A stretch of DNA of 64,000 bases from an uncultured Prevotella sp. (lineage in GTDB: Bacteria; Bacteroidota; Bacteroidia; Bacteroidales; Bacteroidaceae). The notes under the pieces were generated by a model that did no database searches, was not told where the DNA came from, and saw nothing but the letters and a program-made list of their open reading frames with translations. The stretch lies in the NCBI GenBank assembly GCA_900320905.1, contig ONTZ01000006.1, forward strand, positions 1-64,000, in the 5' to 3' direction. The stretch's first letter is position 1. Each line of letters starts with the position of its first letter. The position numbers and the translations under genes are program-made. Shown one piece after another: positions 16,001 through 24,777 of the stretch.

Positions 16001-16073
16001 AGCACGAGAATCATTTACGTATGTGCGCGCATGCGTACGTACATTTATTCATTTATTAAAAAACAAAACGATT

Positions 16074-16508
16074 ATGAAAAAAACAGCAATTCAGATCAGT
16101 ATGATCAACAACAACAGTTACAACACAGGTGGGCATCGCATGCCCCCGCAGAAAATCAAGGAAATCCGTCTGCTGGCTTGCGACGAGGAGGTGCTCGACG
16201 AGGCTGACGACATCTTAGGCGAGGAGTTGGAGGAGTTGAACAAGTACAGCAAGTTCTGCTACACGCCCTCCGAGATCGGCAAGCCCTTCGGACTGGAAGG
16301 GCGCGACCTGAACTCATTCCTGGCTGACAAGGGCATCATCCGCTGGGTAGGAGGTCGCTGGCGACTCACGCAGAAGTATCTGCATCAGGACCTGACAGAA
16401 GACCGCTTCCGCTATGTCCACGGACGGGACGGACGCAGGAAGTTGGAGTCGAGCCTGGTGTGGACGGAGAAAGGACGCGAATTCGTCTTGGGACTCATTC
16501 GGAACTAA
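16074..16508 (+). CDS. KilAC-like antirepressor/DNA-binding protein
   Basis: A 144-aa protein. From about residue 55 it resembles the KilAC domain of phage antirepressors: YTPSEIGKPFGLEGRDLNS, then WVGGRWRLTQKYL and a C-terminal VWTEKGREFV segment. The N-terminal part is polar and low-complexity. Such proteins bind DNA or repressors in phages and mobile elements. It is the first gene of the primase cassette and the likeliest local regulator of the GCGAT repeats upstream. The ATG at 16074 is preferred over the longer open frame, which runs through the leader hairpins. Confidence 0.7.
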   Translation: MKKTAIQISMINNNSYNTGGHRMPPQKIKEIRLLACDEEVLDEADDILGEELEELNKYSKFCYTPSEIGKPFGLEGRDLNSFLADKGIIRWVGGRWRLTQKYLHQDLTEDRFRYVHGRDGRRKLESSLVWTEKGREFVLGLIRN

Positions 16509-16530
16509 GAACTAAGAAGTAAGAACTAAG
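16501..16530. repeat. Heptanucleotide tandem repeat
   Basis: Repeats of TAAGAAC (with AGAAGTA variants) fill the gap between the KilAC-like gene and the next, and include the KilAC-like stop codon. Confidence 0.7.
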
Positions 16531-16761
16531 ATGGAGGTGGTGGAGAACGATAACCATGTAAAGGTAAAAAGGATTTGTGCCTCGTGCCAGCATAGGGAAA
16601 TACTGGATGACGGGACGAGGATTTGTGCGACGATGCAGTTGAAGGTGAAGCAGAAGTTTGTCTGCCCCAAGTGGGAGATGAGCGACGGACTGGAAAATGC
16701 AGGACTACAAACGGGAGGAGTTGTTCGCCTGAAAGGAACGCAAGAGACAATTATTCATTAA
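16531..16761 (+). CDS. Small four-cysteine protein, probable zinc binder
   Basis: A 76-aa protein with Cys pairs in ICASCQHRE, RICATM and FVCPKW, the pattern of a short zinc ribbon. It begins right after the heptamer repeat. It has no transmembrane segment. Its place inside the cassette is compatible with a nucleic-acid-binding accessory; no named family is recognised. Confidence 0.65.
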   Translation: MEVVENDNHVKVKRICASCQHREILDDGTRICATMQLKVKQKFVCPKWEMSDGLENAGLQTGGVVRLKGTQETIIH

Positions 16762-16776
16762 TTTTAAATCGAGATT

Positions 16777-17109
16777 ATGAAATTTATTACGATTACAGTT
16801 GACGACAAGTCGTACGCCCAGATGTTGAAGGGCAAGAGAGTAGAGGGTACCGTCGGTTTCGACCGGAAGACATCCGTGGGCGACCTGAACGCCTTCAAGC
16901 GCAAGTCGCGCGAGCCGGGCTATGTGAGACCCAAGGATGTGATGCTGGGCGAATCGGCCAGTGGCTGGCTCAAAATGAGCGTGAAGAAATTCAAGATCTT
17001 CGTGAGTGCCAACAAGGGCATGGGCCACGAGCGCAGCGCCTCGGAGATCCTGCGCCAGGCCATCGAACTGACGGACTATCTGCACAGCACAAAAACTATC
17101 GACCAATAA
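16777..17109 (+). CDS. Unknown 110-aa cassette protein
   Basis: A basic, Lys/Arg-rich protein starting MKFITITVDDKSYAQMLKG. It is soluble with no recognised domain. It lies 11 bases before the primase gene and 15 after the zinc-binding protein, so it is part of the same operon and may bind DNA. Confidence 0.65.
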   Translation: MKFITITVDDKSYAQMLKGKRVEGTVGFDRKTSVGDLNAFKRKSREPGYVRPKDVMLGESASGWLKMSVKKFKIFVSANKGMGHERSASEILRQAIELTDYLHSTKTIDQ

Positions 17110-17120
17110 ACACTTAGAAC

Positions 17121-19643
17121 ATGAGAATTTGTTATCAGAAGAAGAAACAGATCATTTATTCGGAGGCCTGCCCTGAGGCGAAACTCAGGGCACTGGCCGC
17201 CCAACCTGAGACTAAACTGCTGACAGACTGCTGCCGTCTGGCCATCCGCTATGCGGAAGAGGAGCCCGCGCAGGTTCCGGAATGGTTCAGCAAGCGCTTT
17301 ATGAAGTACTGCAAGGACATGGCCAAGGAGAAGGGGCAGTCGTTCATCAACAAGACGAACAAGCAGAAACTGCTACTGTTCTCGGACTATGAGAAGGGGG
17401 AGCATCCCTTTATCAACTTCTGTGCCCAGGGCTATGACGAGAGTGAGATGAAGTGCAAGGACGGGAGCAGGAAGAAAGGGCCTTGGCGCAAGCAGAAGTA
17501 TGTGCGGCTGTCGGGGCTTGTGGCCATCGATATCGACCATGTGGACAACCCGAAGGCAATCTTTGAGCGCTGGCAGAAGGAGTTGGACTTGAAGGCGCTG
17601 AGGATATACCTTATTTATATTACGCCCAAAGGTAAGGGGCTCAGGGTGGTGTTCCGCTGCGATGTGTCGAGGGGTAACCTGATTGACAACCAGATGTGGA
17701 TGTGCGAGAAGTTGAAGGTGCAGCCTGACGACAGTTGCAAGGATGCCAGTCGCGGGTTCTTCCTGACCTCAGCAGAGAATTTTTTGTTTGACAACCTAAA
17801 AGAAATGTATGAAGATGAAGCAGATGAAGCATTTATTAGTAAGTTTGAGCCTGAGTATCGGGCTGGTAACACACAGGGGTCAAACACACAGGGGTCAGGC
17901 ACCTCTGTGACATCGCAAGCGACATCACAGATGAGCCAGACCCCGTGTGTCACCGAGGCCCCGGCGTTCAAGGGAAAGCCATATGCGGAGATCATTGAAG
18001 CGTGGTGGAAGCGGAATGGAGGCGAGCCACAGGAGGGTGAAAGGAATGTGAAGTTGTACCAGTTGGCGGTGAACCTGCGGGCGATTTGCGACAATAATAA
18101 GGCGCTGCTGATGCAGGTGATGCCAAGATTAGGACTGGAAGAGCAGGAGGTGCAGAGCATCGTGGAGTCGGCCTGCAAGGAAACGCCCAAGGGGATATCG
18201 AAGCCCATGCGCGAGATACTTGGCATGAACGCCTCAGTGACAACCACAGAACAGAACATCAACCAGAGGCTCTGGGAGTGGGGCGCGCAGATTGAGGCGC
18301 TGAGCGAAGACTATCCGCTGTTGAAAGACATCTGCAAGGGGTTGAAGCGTAACCAATATCCTGCTGCGATGTTTGTGGCTGGGGGGCTGCTGATGACACT
18401 GATGACAAGGTGTACTTACCGCTTCTATCATCGACCAGAAGAGTTAAGGCGACTCAACAACTCGACGCTGATCATTGGCGACCCTGCCAGCGGAAAGTCG
18501 TTTGCGACCAGGCTTTATAAGTTGTTGGCTTCGCCCATCGTGGAAGCGGATAAGGCGGGCAAGGATGCCATCAATGCCTATCGTGAATTGACGCGCACGA
18601 AGGGGGCGAACAAGGAGAAACCTAAAAAGCCAAAGGTGGTGGTCAGGGTGCATCCTGCGCGCACCTCGAACGCGCAGTTTATTCAGGATATGGTGAATGC
18701 TAAGGAAGAGGTGGATGGCGAACTGATGCAACTGCACATGCTGACCTTCGATACAGAACTCGACAACACGCTCTCGCTGCAAAGGGGCGGGGCTTATATC
18801 GACAAGCAATCGTTGCAGTTGAAAGCCTTCCACAACGAGGAGGACGGACAGGCCTATTCGAATGTGGACAGCGTGTTTCAGGAGTTTTATGTCATCTGGA
18901 ACTTCATCTATACAGGTACGCCTATTGCGTTGAAAAAGATGGTGAACGAGCAGAACTTTGGCTCTGGTCTGGCAACCCGTCTGACCTGTATCCCGCTGCC
19001 AGCCACTAACTTTGAGATGATGAGTCGCGAGAATTTTGTGGACTACGAGAGTGACGAGCGCCTGAAAGAATGGGCTGAGAAACTGGATAGGATGAAGGGT
19101 GAACTCTCTGTGCAGAAGATCGTGGATGAACTCTATGACTGGACGGCCCGAAGGATGGAGGATGCCAAGGAGAACGAATCGAAAGCGGACGAGATGCTGT
19201 TGAAGCGTTGCGCCTATCACGGGTTGAACTTTGCGGCTCCCTTCATTGTGATGCGCCACTGGGACAAGATGCATCAGGACGGTCAGTACTGGTGTGGGGC
19301 GTTCGAGACGGACGAGGTAGACTGGCAACTGGCGGAACTGATTGTAAACATCCAGTATGCCTGTCAGTGTTACTACTTCGGGGCGTTGGCGGAGGCTTAT
19401 TTCGACAACAAGTTGAAGGATGCCTGCGTTAACGTGAAGCGCAAACAGAAAACCTTCGAAGCCTTTGCGCGACTACCGGAGGAATTTACCAATGAGGATG
19501 TCATCCGATGCTTCAATCTGGCCAGTTTGTCGTCTGCCAGGGGAAAGGTGAGTCGTCTGGTTCGCGATCATTTAGTAGAGAAGATACGTGAGGAGCGGGG
19601 TAAAATGCCTGCCCTGTATCATAAGACAGGAATCATTGTTTGA
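17121..19643 (+). CDS. BT4734/BF3469-family primase-ATPase (VirE_N, DUF3987)
   Basis: An 840-aa two-part protein. The N-terminal third is the VirE-N/BT4734 primase-like domain with the acidic pair Asp137-Ile-Asp139 in VAIDIDH. A hinge near residues 250-280 is rich in Ser, Thr and Gln and is encoded by a palindromic repeat. The C-terminal half is a DUF3987-type ATPase with Walker A GDPASGKS (453-460) and a Walker-B-like LTFDTELD. It resembles the replication proteins of mobile elements in Bacteroidetes. It probably primes and unwinds element DNA. The gene is intact and of usual family length. Confidence 0.85.
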   Translation: MRICYQKKKQIIYSEACPEAKLRALAAQPETKLLTDCCRLAIRYAEEEPAQVPEWFSKRFMKYCKDMAKEKGQSFINKTNKQKLLLFSDYEKGEHPFINFCAQGYDESEMKCKDGSRKKGPWRKQKYVRLSGLVAIDIDHVDNPKAIFERWQKELDLKALRIYLIYITPKGKGLRVVFRCDVSRGNLIDNQMWMCEKLKVQPDDSCKDASRGFFLTSAENFLFDNLKEMYEDEADEAFISKFEPEYRAGNTQGSNTQGSGTSVTSQATSQMSQTPCVTEAPAFKGKPYAEIIEAWWKRNGGEPQEGERNVKLYQLAVNLRAICDNNKALLMQVMPRLGLEEQEVQSIVESACKETPKGISKPMREILGMNASVTTTEQNINQRLWEWGAQIEALSEDYPLLKDICKGLKRNQYPAAMFVAGGLLMTLMTRCTYRFYHRPEELRRLNNSTLIIGDPASGKSFATRLYKLLASPIVEADKAGKDAINAYRELTRTKGANKEKPKKPKVVVRVHPARTSNAQFIQDMVNAKEEVDGELMQLHMLTFDTELDNTLSLQRGGAYIDKQSLQLKAFHNEEDGQAYSNVDSVFQEFYVIWNFIYTGTPIALKKMVNEQNFGSGLATRLTCIPLPATNFEMMSRENFVDYESDERLKEWAEKLDRMKGELSVQKIVDELYDWTARRMEDAKENESKADEMLLKRCAYHGLNFAAPFIVMRHWDKMHQDGQYWCGAFETDEVDWQLAELIVNIQYACQCYYFGALAEAYFDNKLKDACVNVKRKQKTFEAFARLPEEFTNEDVIRCFNLASLSSARGKVSRLVRDHLVEKIREERGKMPALYHKTGIIV
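17870..17953. repeat. In-frame palindromic element in the primase hinge
   Basis: ACACAGGGGTCA occurs twice in tandem, then CTCTGTGA...TCACAGATGAG forms an inner hairpin and GACCCCGTGTGT closes it as an outer arm. It is read in frame as a Ser/Thr/Gln-rich linker. It is related in sequence to the element at 19961-20033. Confidence 0.55.
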
Positions 19644-19647
19644 ATAT

Positions 19648-19685
19648 TAGGCGCGTCGGCGTTTCACCGCGTCGGCGCGTCATTT
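19648..19685. repeat. GC-rich GCGCGTCG repeat, variant copy
   Basis: Variant of the 38-base arm at 54-91, lying just after the primase stop codon. The following 80 bases hold small dyads (TCATT...AATGA) and no gene. Confidence 0.65.
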
Positions 19686-19771
19686 GACTTCATCGAATGA
19701 CGTCACGACTCGGCCAATCATGCAAGCATGTTGACGCTCGCTGCTCCGTCATTTGAAAAAATCAAATTATT

Positions 19772-20320
19772 ATGAACGAAGTAAGTATTAATAAGAACAA
19801 GAAACTCAGCGAGCATTTTACGCTGGGGGAGTTAACCAAGACGAGTTACCATACGTTGGGTGGGAACATCCCGAGTCATGTGGCGATAGAGAATCTGACA
19901 AGGCTTTGCTTGTGGCTGGAATTGCTCAGAGAGAGGTATAATCGCCTCTATGGCGATGCGACACGCGAGGGACAGTCCCCCTGTAATTCGGTCGCTGCGC
20001 TCCCTGCTCACAGAGGGGACAGTCCCTGTGTGTCACAGGAAATCCCCGTCATCATTACATCAGGGTATCGTTCGGAGGAAGTTAACAGACTTTGCGGTGG
20101 GGCGAAGGGCTCCAATCATTTGACGGGCTGCGCCGTAGACATCCGCTGCGCAGGCCCTGAACAGATGATCCGCTACGCCTGCATCCTGCTTGACACGGCC
20201 GACGAGAACGGCTGGGAACTTGACGAACTGATCCAAGAGAAGCGAGGCACGACCTACTGGGTTCACTTCGCTGTGCGCCCCAAGGACAATCGGAGGAAAA
20301 TTCTCTTCGACTGCCGGTAA
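19772..20320 (+). CDS. M15-family peptidase (D-Ala-D-Ala carboxypeptidase-like)
   Basis: A 182-aa protein with the peptidase M15_3 signature: TSGYRSEEVN, the zinc-site run SNHLTGCAVDI (His and Asp) and YWVHFAV with the third zinc His. It should cleave peptidoglycan stem peptides or act as an endolysin-like enzyme. No signal peptide is present, as for phage-type lysins. Residues ~65-88 (GQSPCNSVAALPAHRGDSPC) are not family sequence; they are encoded by a palindromic repeat inserted in frame between an Arg/Tyr-rich helix and the first motif. M15 or amidase genes next to BT4734 primases are a recurring Bacteroidales pairing. Confidence 0.87.
   Translation: MNEVSINKNKKLSEHFTLGELTKTSYHTLGGNIPSHVAIENLTRLCLWLELLRERYNRLYGDATREGQSPCNSVAALPAHRGDSPCVSQEIPVIITSGYRSEEVNRLCGGAKGSNHLTGCAVDIRCAGPEQMIRYACILLDTADENGWELDELIQEKRGTTYWVHFAVRPKDNRRKILFDCR
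19961..20033. repeat. In-frame REP-like element in the M15 gene
   Basis: Two copies of GGGACAGTCCC, each palindromic, flank a short spacer; the outer ends ACAC.../...GTGT are inverted. Same GGGGACAGTCCCC core as at 35444 and 51499. Confidence 0.75.
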
Positions 20321-20324
20321 AAAA

Positions 20325-20360
20325 AGAGGGGGACGCCGAATGAAGCGCCCTCCCCCTCTT
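20325..20360. terminator. Bidirectional terminator
   Basis: AGAGGGGGACGC pairs with GCGCCCTCCCCCTCT around GAATGAA; A-run on one side and T-rich sequence on the other. It separates the convergent M15 and xylE-like genes. Confidence 0.8.
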
Positions 20361-20391
20361 GATAAAATCTATAATGTTTTGGTATACAGTC

Positions 20392-21900
20392 TTACTCGAA
20401 CATCTTACCCACACGATGGACGGGATCGTAACCCTTCCACTTCCAGAGTTTCGACATGTCCTCAAGCGTCTTACCCTTGGTCTCGGGCACCAGTCGCCAG
20501 ACGAACAGGGCTGCAATGACGCAGATGAGACCGTAGAGGCCGTAGGTGAACCAGTGGCCGAAGTCATCGCCCTCGGTCAGGTGCATGTTGAACATCGGCA
20601 CGAAGGTGGAACTGACGATGAAGTTGAAGATCCACTGGAAAGCCACTGCCACAGCCACAGCCTGGCCACGGATGGTGTTGGGGAATATCTCAGCGATGAG
20701 CACCCAGCAGATGGGACCCCACGAGAACATGAAGCATGCCGAATAGAGGAGCAGCGAGGCGGCTGTAACCAGAGCCAAACTCTCATTGCCGAAGGTGACG
20801 GCTACACCGAAGGCACCCAGAGCCATACCCAGCGAACCCCAGATGAGCAGTGGCTTGCGCCCCCACTTCTCGACGGTGAAGATGGCCACGAGTGTGAATG
20901 AGATATTGATGATACCCATGAAGACCGTCAGCATCATCGGGTCGTTCATACCCATATCACCGAAGATACGCGGTGCGTAGTAGAGCACGGCGTTGATACC
21001 CACAGCCTGCTGGAACACGCTAAGCATGATACCGACGAAGATACACAAGGCACCGTAGGTCATGATAGGCTCTATCTTGATCTTGATGGTCTCCTTGATG
21101 CGCTGCAGGACATATTCGCCACGCTCGCTACCATTGATGCGTTGCAGTATTTGGAGGGCCTTGTCGTTCTTGCCGACAGATACGAGGTAACGTGGGGTCT
21201 CTGGTACGAAGCAGATGAGCAGGGCAAAGAGACCTGCGGGTACGGCCTCGGAACCGAACATATAGCGCCAACCCGTTTCCACCGTCCACACGGCTCTCGG
21301 ATCAAGGGCGGCGAGACCTTTGCCCATATCTTCAACCAGCGGCTGGATATGGTCGCCAAGGATGAAGAAGTTGACGAAATAGACCACCAACTGACCGAAG
21401 ATGATGGCGAACTGGTTACACGACACGAGCATGCCACGGATGTTTGACGGGGCCACCTCGCTGATGTACATGGGGCAGATGGCTGATGCCAAGCCTACAC
21501 CAATACCACCGATGACGCGGTAGATATTGAACATGATGAGCAATGAATAGGACGGATGACCATACTCAAAGAAAAGGAACTCCGGGTCCATTGAGCCGAG
21601 GGCTGAGATGAAGAAGAGGATACCTGCGATGATAAGTGACTTCTTTCGTCCAAGGTTCGTAGCCAGGAAACCAGAGAATGCCGAGCCGATGATACAGCCG
21701 ATGAGGGCTGAGGCGGAGGTGAAACCGTGCCAGCCGTCGGTGTAGGCGAAATCCTTGGATTCCATGAAAAATGCCTGGAGACCCTTCTCGGCTCCAGAAA
21801 TCACTGCGGTGTCATAACCGAAGAGCAGGCCACCGAGTACGGCGACCATTACGATACTAAAGAGGTAGGCCTTGCTACCATGTTCTGATTGTTGATTCAT
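20392..21900 (-). CDS. xylE: MFS sugar/H+ symporter, XylE-like
   Basis: A 502-aa sugar porter with twelve predicted membrane segments. Sugar-porter signatures are present: NLGRKKS, RVIGGIGVG, PETPRYL, QQAVGINAVLYYAP (substrate Gln pair) and PETKGKTLE near the C-terminus. Its nearest type is the D-xylose:proton symporter XylE. The ATG at 21900 is chosen because the longer frame runs into the promoter (minus-strand TATTTTTG at 21961-21968). It is divergent from the sensor genes at 22089 onward. Import of xylose released by the GH31 enzymes encoded nearby is a sensible role. Confidence 0.85.
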   Translation of the reverse strand: MNQQSEHGSKAYLFSIVMVAVLGGLLFGYDTAVISGAEKGLQAFFMESKDFAYTDGWHGFTSASALIGCIIGSAFSGFLATNLGRKKSLIIAGILFFISALGSMDPEFLFFEYGHPSYSLLIMFNIYRVIGGIGVGLASAICPMYISEVAPSNIRGMLVSCNQFAIIFGQLVVYFVNFFILGDHIQPLVEDMGKGLAALDPRAVWTVETGWRYMFGSEAVPAGLFALLICFVPETPRYLVSVGKNDKALQILQRINGSERGEYVLQRIKETIKIKIEPIMTYGALCIFVGIMLSVFQQAVGINAVLYYAPRIFGDMGMNDPMMLTVFMGIINISFTLVAIFTVEKWGRKPLLIWGSLGMALGAFGVAVTFGNESLALVTAASLLLYSACFMFSWGPICWVLIAEIFPNTIRGQAVAVAVAFQWIFNFIVSSTFVPMFNMHLTEGDDFGHWFTYGLYGLICVIAALFVWRLVPETKGKTLEDMSKLWKWKGYDPVHRVGKMFE

Positions 21901-21960
21901 AATGTTATTGTTGTTGAATAATTCTATGCATCTGTGTCCCTGATTTTCGAAAATTCTGTG

Positions 21961-21968
21961 CAAAAATA
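21961..21968 (-). promoter_or_regulatory. -7 box of the xylE-like gene
   Basis: Reads TATTTTTG on the minus strand, 60 bases upstream of the ATG. Confidence 0.6.
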
Positions 21969-22052
21969 AAGTTTTTCTGTGAAAAAACCAAATATTTTGC
22001 CTATTATACGTGTTTTTTTTGCAGGTTGTTTGCTTGTCTCCCGTTTTTTTTC

Positions 22053-22060
22053 TACTTTTG
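22053..22060 (+). promoter_or_regulatory. -7 box of the first sensor gene
   Basis: TACTTTTG, 28 bases before the ATG at 22089; divergent from the xylE-like promoter. Confidence 0.6.
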
Positions 22061-22088
22061 TAGCAGTTATTAATGAAGAGACTCTAAA

Positions 22089-24680
22089 ATGAAACGACTA
22101 TTTCCCCTATTGATTGCAAGTTTGATGTTGGCCGTTGCTGATGCTGGTATTATTCCTGATATGAAGTTCCGACGACTTGACACCCGCGAGGGATTATCAA
22201 ACTCGATGGTGAGCAGTATCCTGCGTGACTCAAGAGGCTATGTGTGGCTGGGAACTGGCTACGGACTGAATCGCTATGACGGCTACCGGATTCGTACTTA
22301 TTTCTCGTACGACAAGGATACCACCTCGCTGCGGAACAATCGTGTGGACGAGATACAGGAGGGCTATGGTGGACGGCTCTGGCTGAAACAGGGCATGAAC
22401 TACTCTGTCTATGATCCGATGACGGAAAAGGTGGATCGTACACCTTCCCGCTGGTTGAACCAACAGGGGATAGTTGGAAGCATTGAAAGTCTTCATCTTG
22501 ACTCGAAGAAAAACTATTGGGTCAAGACCTACGAGGATGGTTTCTATTATTACGACCCTGTCACCAAGAATCTGAAGCACTTTAAGTTTGGCTATGGCGA
22601 GGACGAGTTCCCCAAGGAGTTCGGTGTCTCGGCCTATACGGAGAGTAAGGAGGGGATGATCCTTGTCTCAACCTATGGCGAATTGTTGTGTATCGACGGC
22701 CCTAACGGAAAGGTTATATGGCGGAATGACCATGTGAAACGTGCCCTGGAGGCCTACAATGACTATTGGGTGACAACGGACAAGGAGGATAATATCTGGG
22801 TCATCACGCACTCTACGGGTACTTATATCTATATTAAGAAGGAGGACCGCTGGTATACCTCGCTCACCGAACTGATGAAGGCACGAGGCTTTGGGAATGT
22901 GCCTGATGATATTCTGGTCTGGGAAGTCTGCTACGATGCGAAGGGACTGCTCTGGGTGGCTACAGACCACCTTGGCGTGCTTGTGCTTGACTTCGAAAAC
23001 AAGGAGTGGCGCCAGTTCACCAACATCAAAGGCGATGACACTTCACTGCCAGATATTACCATCAAGCACCTGTATCTTGATCAACTGGGACGTATGTGGC
23101 TCGCCAGTTATAAGAACGGTGTGGCCATGTGTGCAGAGACCCTGTCCAACTTCAAGAGCCTTGCAGTGGGTGATATCAATACGATGACTGAAGACCGTGA
23201 GGGCTATTACTGGCTGGGACGTAACGATGGCGGCATCATCAAGATGGATCCGAAGACTTTGGAGCCTGTGGAGACCTTTACAAAACAGAGTCTTGGTGTG
23301 CCCAGCGATATCATCGTAGGCAGTTATGCTTCCCGGGATGGTAGCCTGTGGTTTGGTACATACGAAGGTGGACTGCTGCACTATAAGAACGGGACTTGGA
23401 AGAACTATCGTGCCTCAGATCCCGGCAGTGCTTTTATGACCAACAACATCTGGGGCATTACCGAAGATTTGTGGGGAAATATCTGGGTGGGCGTTCTTGG
23501 CGGCGGTGCTGTGCGAATAGACAAGAATACGGGGCAGCAACGCTCTTTCACCACAGAGAATTCTGTGCTGAACACCGTGTGGACTAATAGCATTTCTACT
23601 GCCAGTAATGGTTGGATTCTGTTGGGTAATTCAGAATATTATGCCTTGATTCATCCAGGCAACTTCAAGGTCATCAACGGAACCTTCCCGCAAGATAACT
23701 CGCTGAAGGCTATCACCGTCTCAACTGCCACCACACAGGCCGTCTGGGACAGTAGGGGACTGCTTTGGCAGTGCTCTCCCTCAGGCGTGGTCATCTATGA
23801 TCGCAAGACTGGGCAGAAGACACTGCTTGATATGAAGTCGGGGCTTTATGGCTCCAATGCCGTCTCTGTCACGGAGGATACCCGTCATACGATGTGGGTG
23901 GCCACCGATCATGGTCTCTCTAATATCACTCCTCAAAAGCAGGATGACGGCATCTGGTCTTTTACCATCAGGAATTTCAACGATAGAGACGGACTCCAAC
24001 CAGGACCATTCAACCAGCGTGCCATCTTCTGTTCCCGTAGTGGGGAACTGCTTTTGGGCGGACAGGACGGACTGGATATCATCAGTACTTTGAAGTTGGG
24101 CGATGGCAACAATCAGGAAAAACCGATATTCAGTGGTCTGGTGCTTTTTGATCAGGAAGTGGAAGTCGGTGTGCCTTATGATGGCAGGGTGATTCTCGAT
24201 GAGGCACTTGATATGCAGCGTAGAATCAGACTGCATTACAGCGAAAACCAATTTACGATACACATGGCCTCGGACAATGGCGGTGTGAATAATACCACGC
24301 GTTTTATCTATCAACTGAAAGGATTCAATGACAAATGGATCAAAACGACGGCTGTCAATCCTGACATTACCTATATGTCGCTCCCTCCTGGGAGTTATAC
24401 CCTTTGTGTGCGTATGCTGAAGGATGATGGAACGATGGGTGAGCAGGAGAGCCAACTCGACATCATCATTGACTCCCCCTGGTATAATTCGTGGTGGGCT
24501 TGGACACTCTATGGCCTGTTGATGGCTCTGGTCGCTTTCATTTGGAAATATGCGGCCAGAATCGTTGGGTATTTGAAGTCATACCGTAGTCGTCGTGAGA
24601 CCCAAGAGACACTCTCCGAAGAGGTGCCATCTGATGAGGGAAAAATCGAAGAAGCGGTGCTGATGAACGATGATAAGTGA
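22089..24680 (+). CDS. Two-component-type propeller sensor lacking kinase
   Basis: An 863-aa protein: signal peptide (1-19), two seven-bladed propellers built of reg_prop repeats such as DSRGYVWLGTGYGLNRYDG, a Y_Y_Y domain (about 690-790), one membrane segment (about 800-820), then only ~40 charged residues. In hybrid two-component systems this sensor is followed by kinase, receiver and AraC domains; here all are absent and no broken remnant follows. It is a paralogue of the next gene. It may bind an oligosaccharide and act through its partner. A terminator follows at 24709. Confidence 0.85.
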   Translation: MKRLFPLLIASLMLAVADAGIIPDMKFRRLDTREGLSNSMVSSILRDSRGYVWLGTGYGLNRYDGYRIRTYFSYDKDTTSLRNNRVDEIQEGYGGRLWLKQGMNYSVYDPMTEKVDRTPSRWLNQQGIVGSIESLHLDSKKNYWVKTYEDGFYYYDPVTKNLKHFKFGYGEDEFPKEFGVSAYTESKEGMILVSTYGELLCIDGPNGKVIWRNDHVKRALEAYNDYWVTTDKEDNIWVITHSTGTYIYIKKEDRWYTSLTELMKARGFGNVPDDILVWEVCYDAKGLLWVATDHLGVLVLDFENKEWRQFTNIKGDDTSLPDITIKHLYLDQLGRMWLASYKNGVAMCAETLSNFKSLAVGDINTMTEDREGYYWLGRNDGGIIKMDPKTLEPVETFTKQSLGVPSDIIVGSYASRDGSLWFGTYEGGLLHYKNGTWKNYRASDPGSAFMTNNIWGITEDLWGNIWVGVLGGGAVRIDKNTGQQRSFTTENSVLNTVWTNSISTASNGWILLGNSEYYALIHPGNFKVINGTFPQDNSLKAITVSTATTQAVWDSRGLLWQCSPSGVVIYDRKTGQKTLLDMKSGLYGSNAVSVTEDTRHTMWVATDHGLSNITPQKQDDGIWSFTIRNFNDRDGLQPGPFNQRAIFCSRSGELLLGGQDGLDIISTLKLGDGNNQEKPIFSGLVLFDQEVEVGVPYDGRVILDEALDMQRRIRLHYSENQFTIHMASDNGGVNNTTRFIYQLKGFNDKWIKTTAVNPDITYMSLPPGSYTLCVRMLKDDGTMGEQESQLDIIIDSPWYNSWWAWTLYGLLMALVAFIWKYAARIVGYLKSYRSRRETQETLSEEVPSDEGKIEEAVLMNDDK

Positions 24681-24708
24681 TTCTTTGAATGCTTTTGAAT
24701 AATTTTTT

Positions 24709-24739
24709 GCCCGAACTATTTGGAAGTTCGGGCTTTTTT
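24709..24739 (+). terminator. Rho-independent terminator
   Basis: GCCCGAACT pairs perfectly with AGTTCGGGC, then six T. It ends four bases before the next promoter. Confidence 0.88.
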
Positions 24740-24742
24740 GTG

Positions 24743-24750
24743 TAATTTTG
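24743..24750 (+). promoter_or_regulatory. -7 box of the glycan operon
   Basis: TAATTTTG, 27 bases before the ATG at 24778. It would drive the five closely spaced genes 24778-37365. Confidence 0.6.
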
Positions 24751-24777
24751 TCCCGATATTGGAAACCTCCGACTGAT

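Noticed and set aside
17121..19643. VirE-type effector reading of the BT4734 protein
   Set aside because: The VirE name is historical; the primase-like acidic motif and Walker A point to replication.
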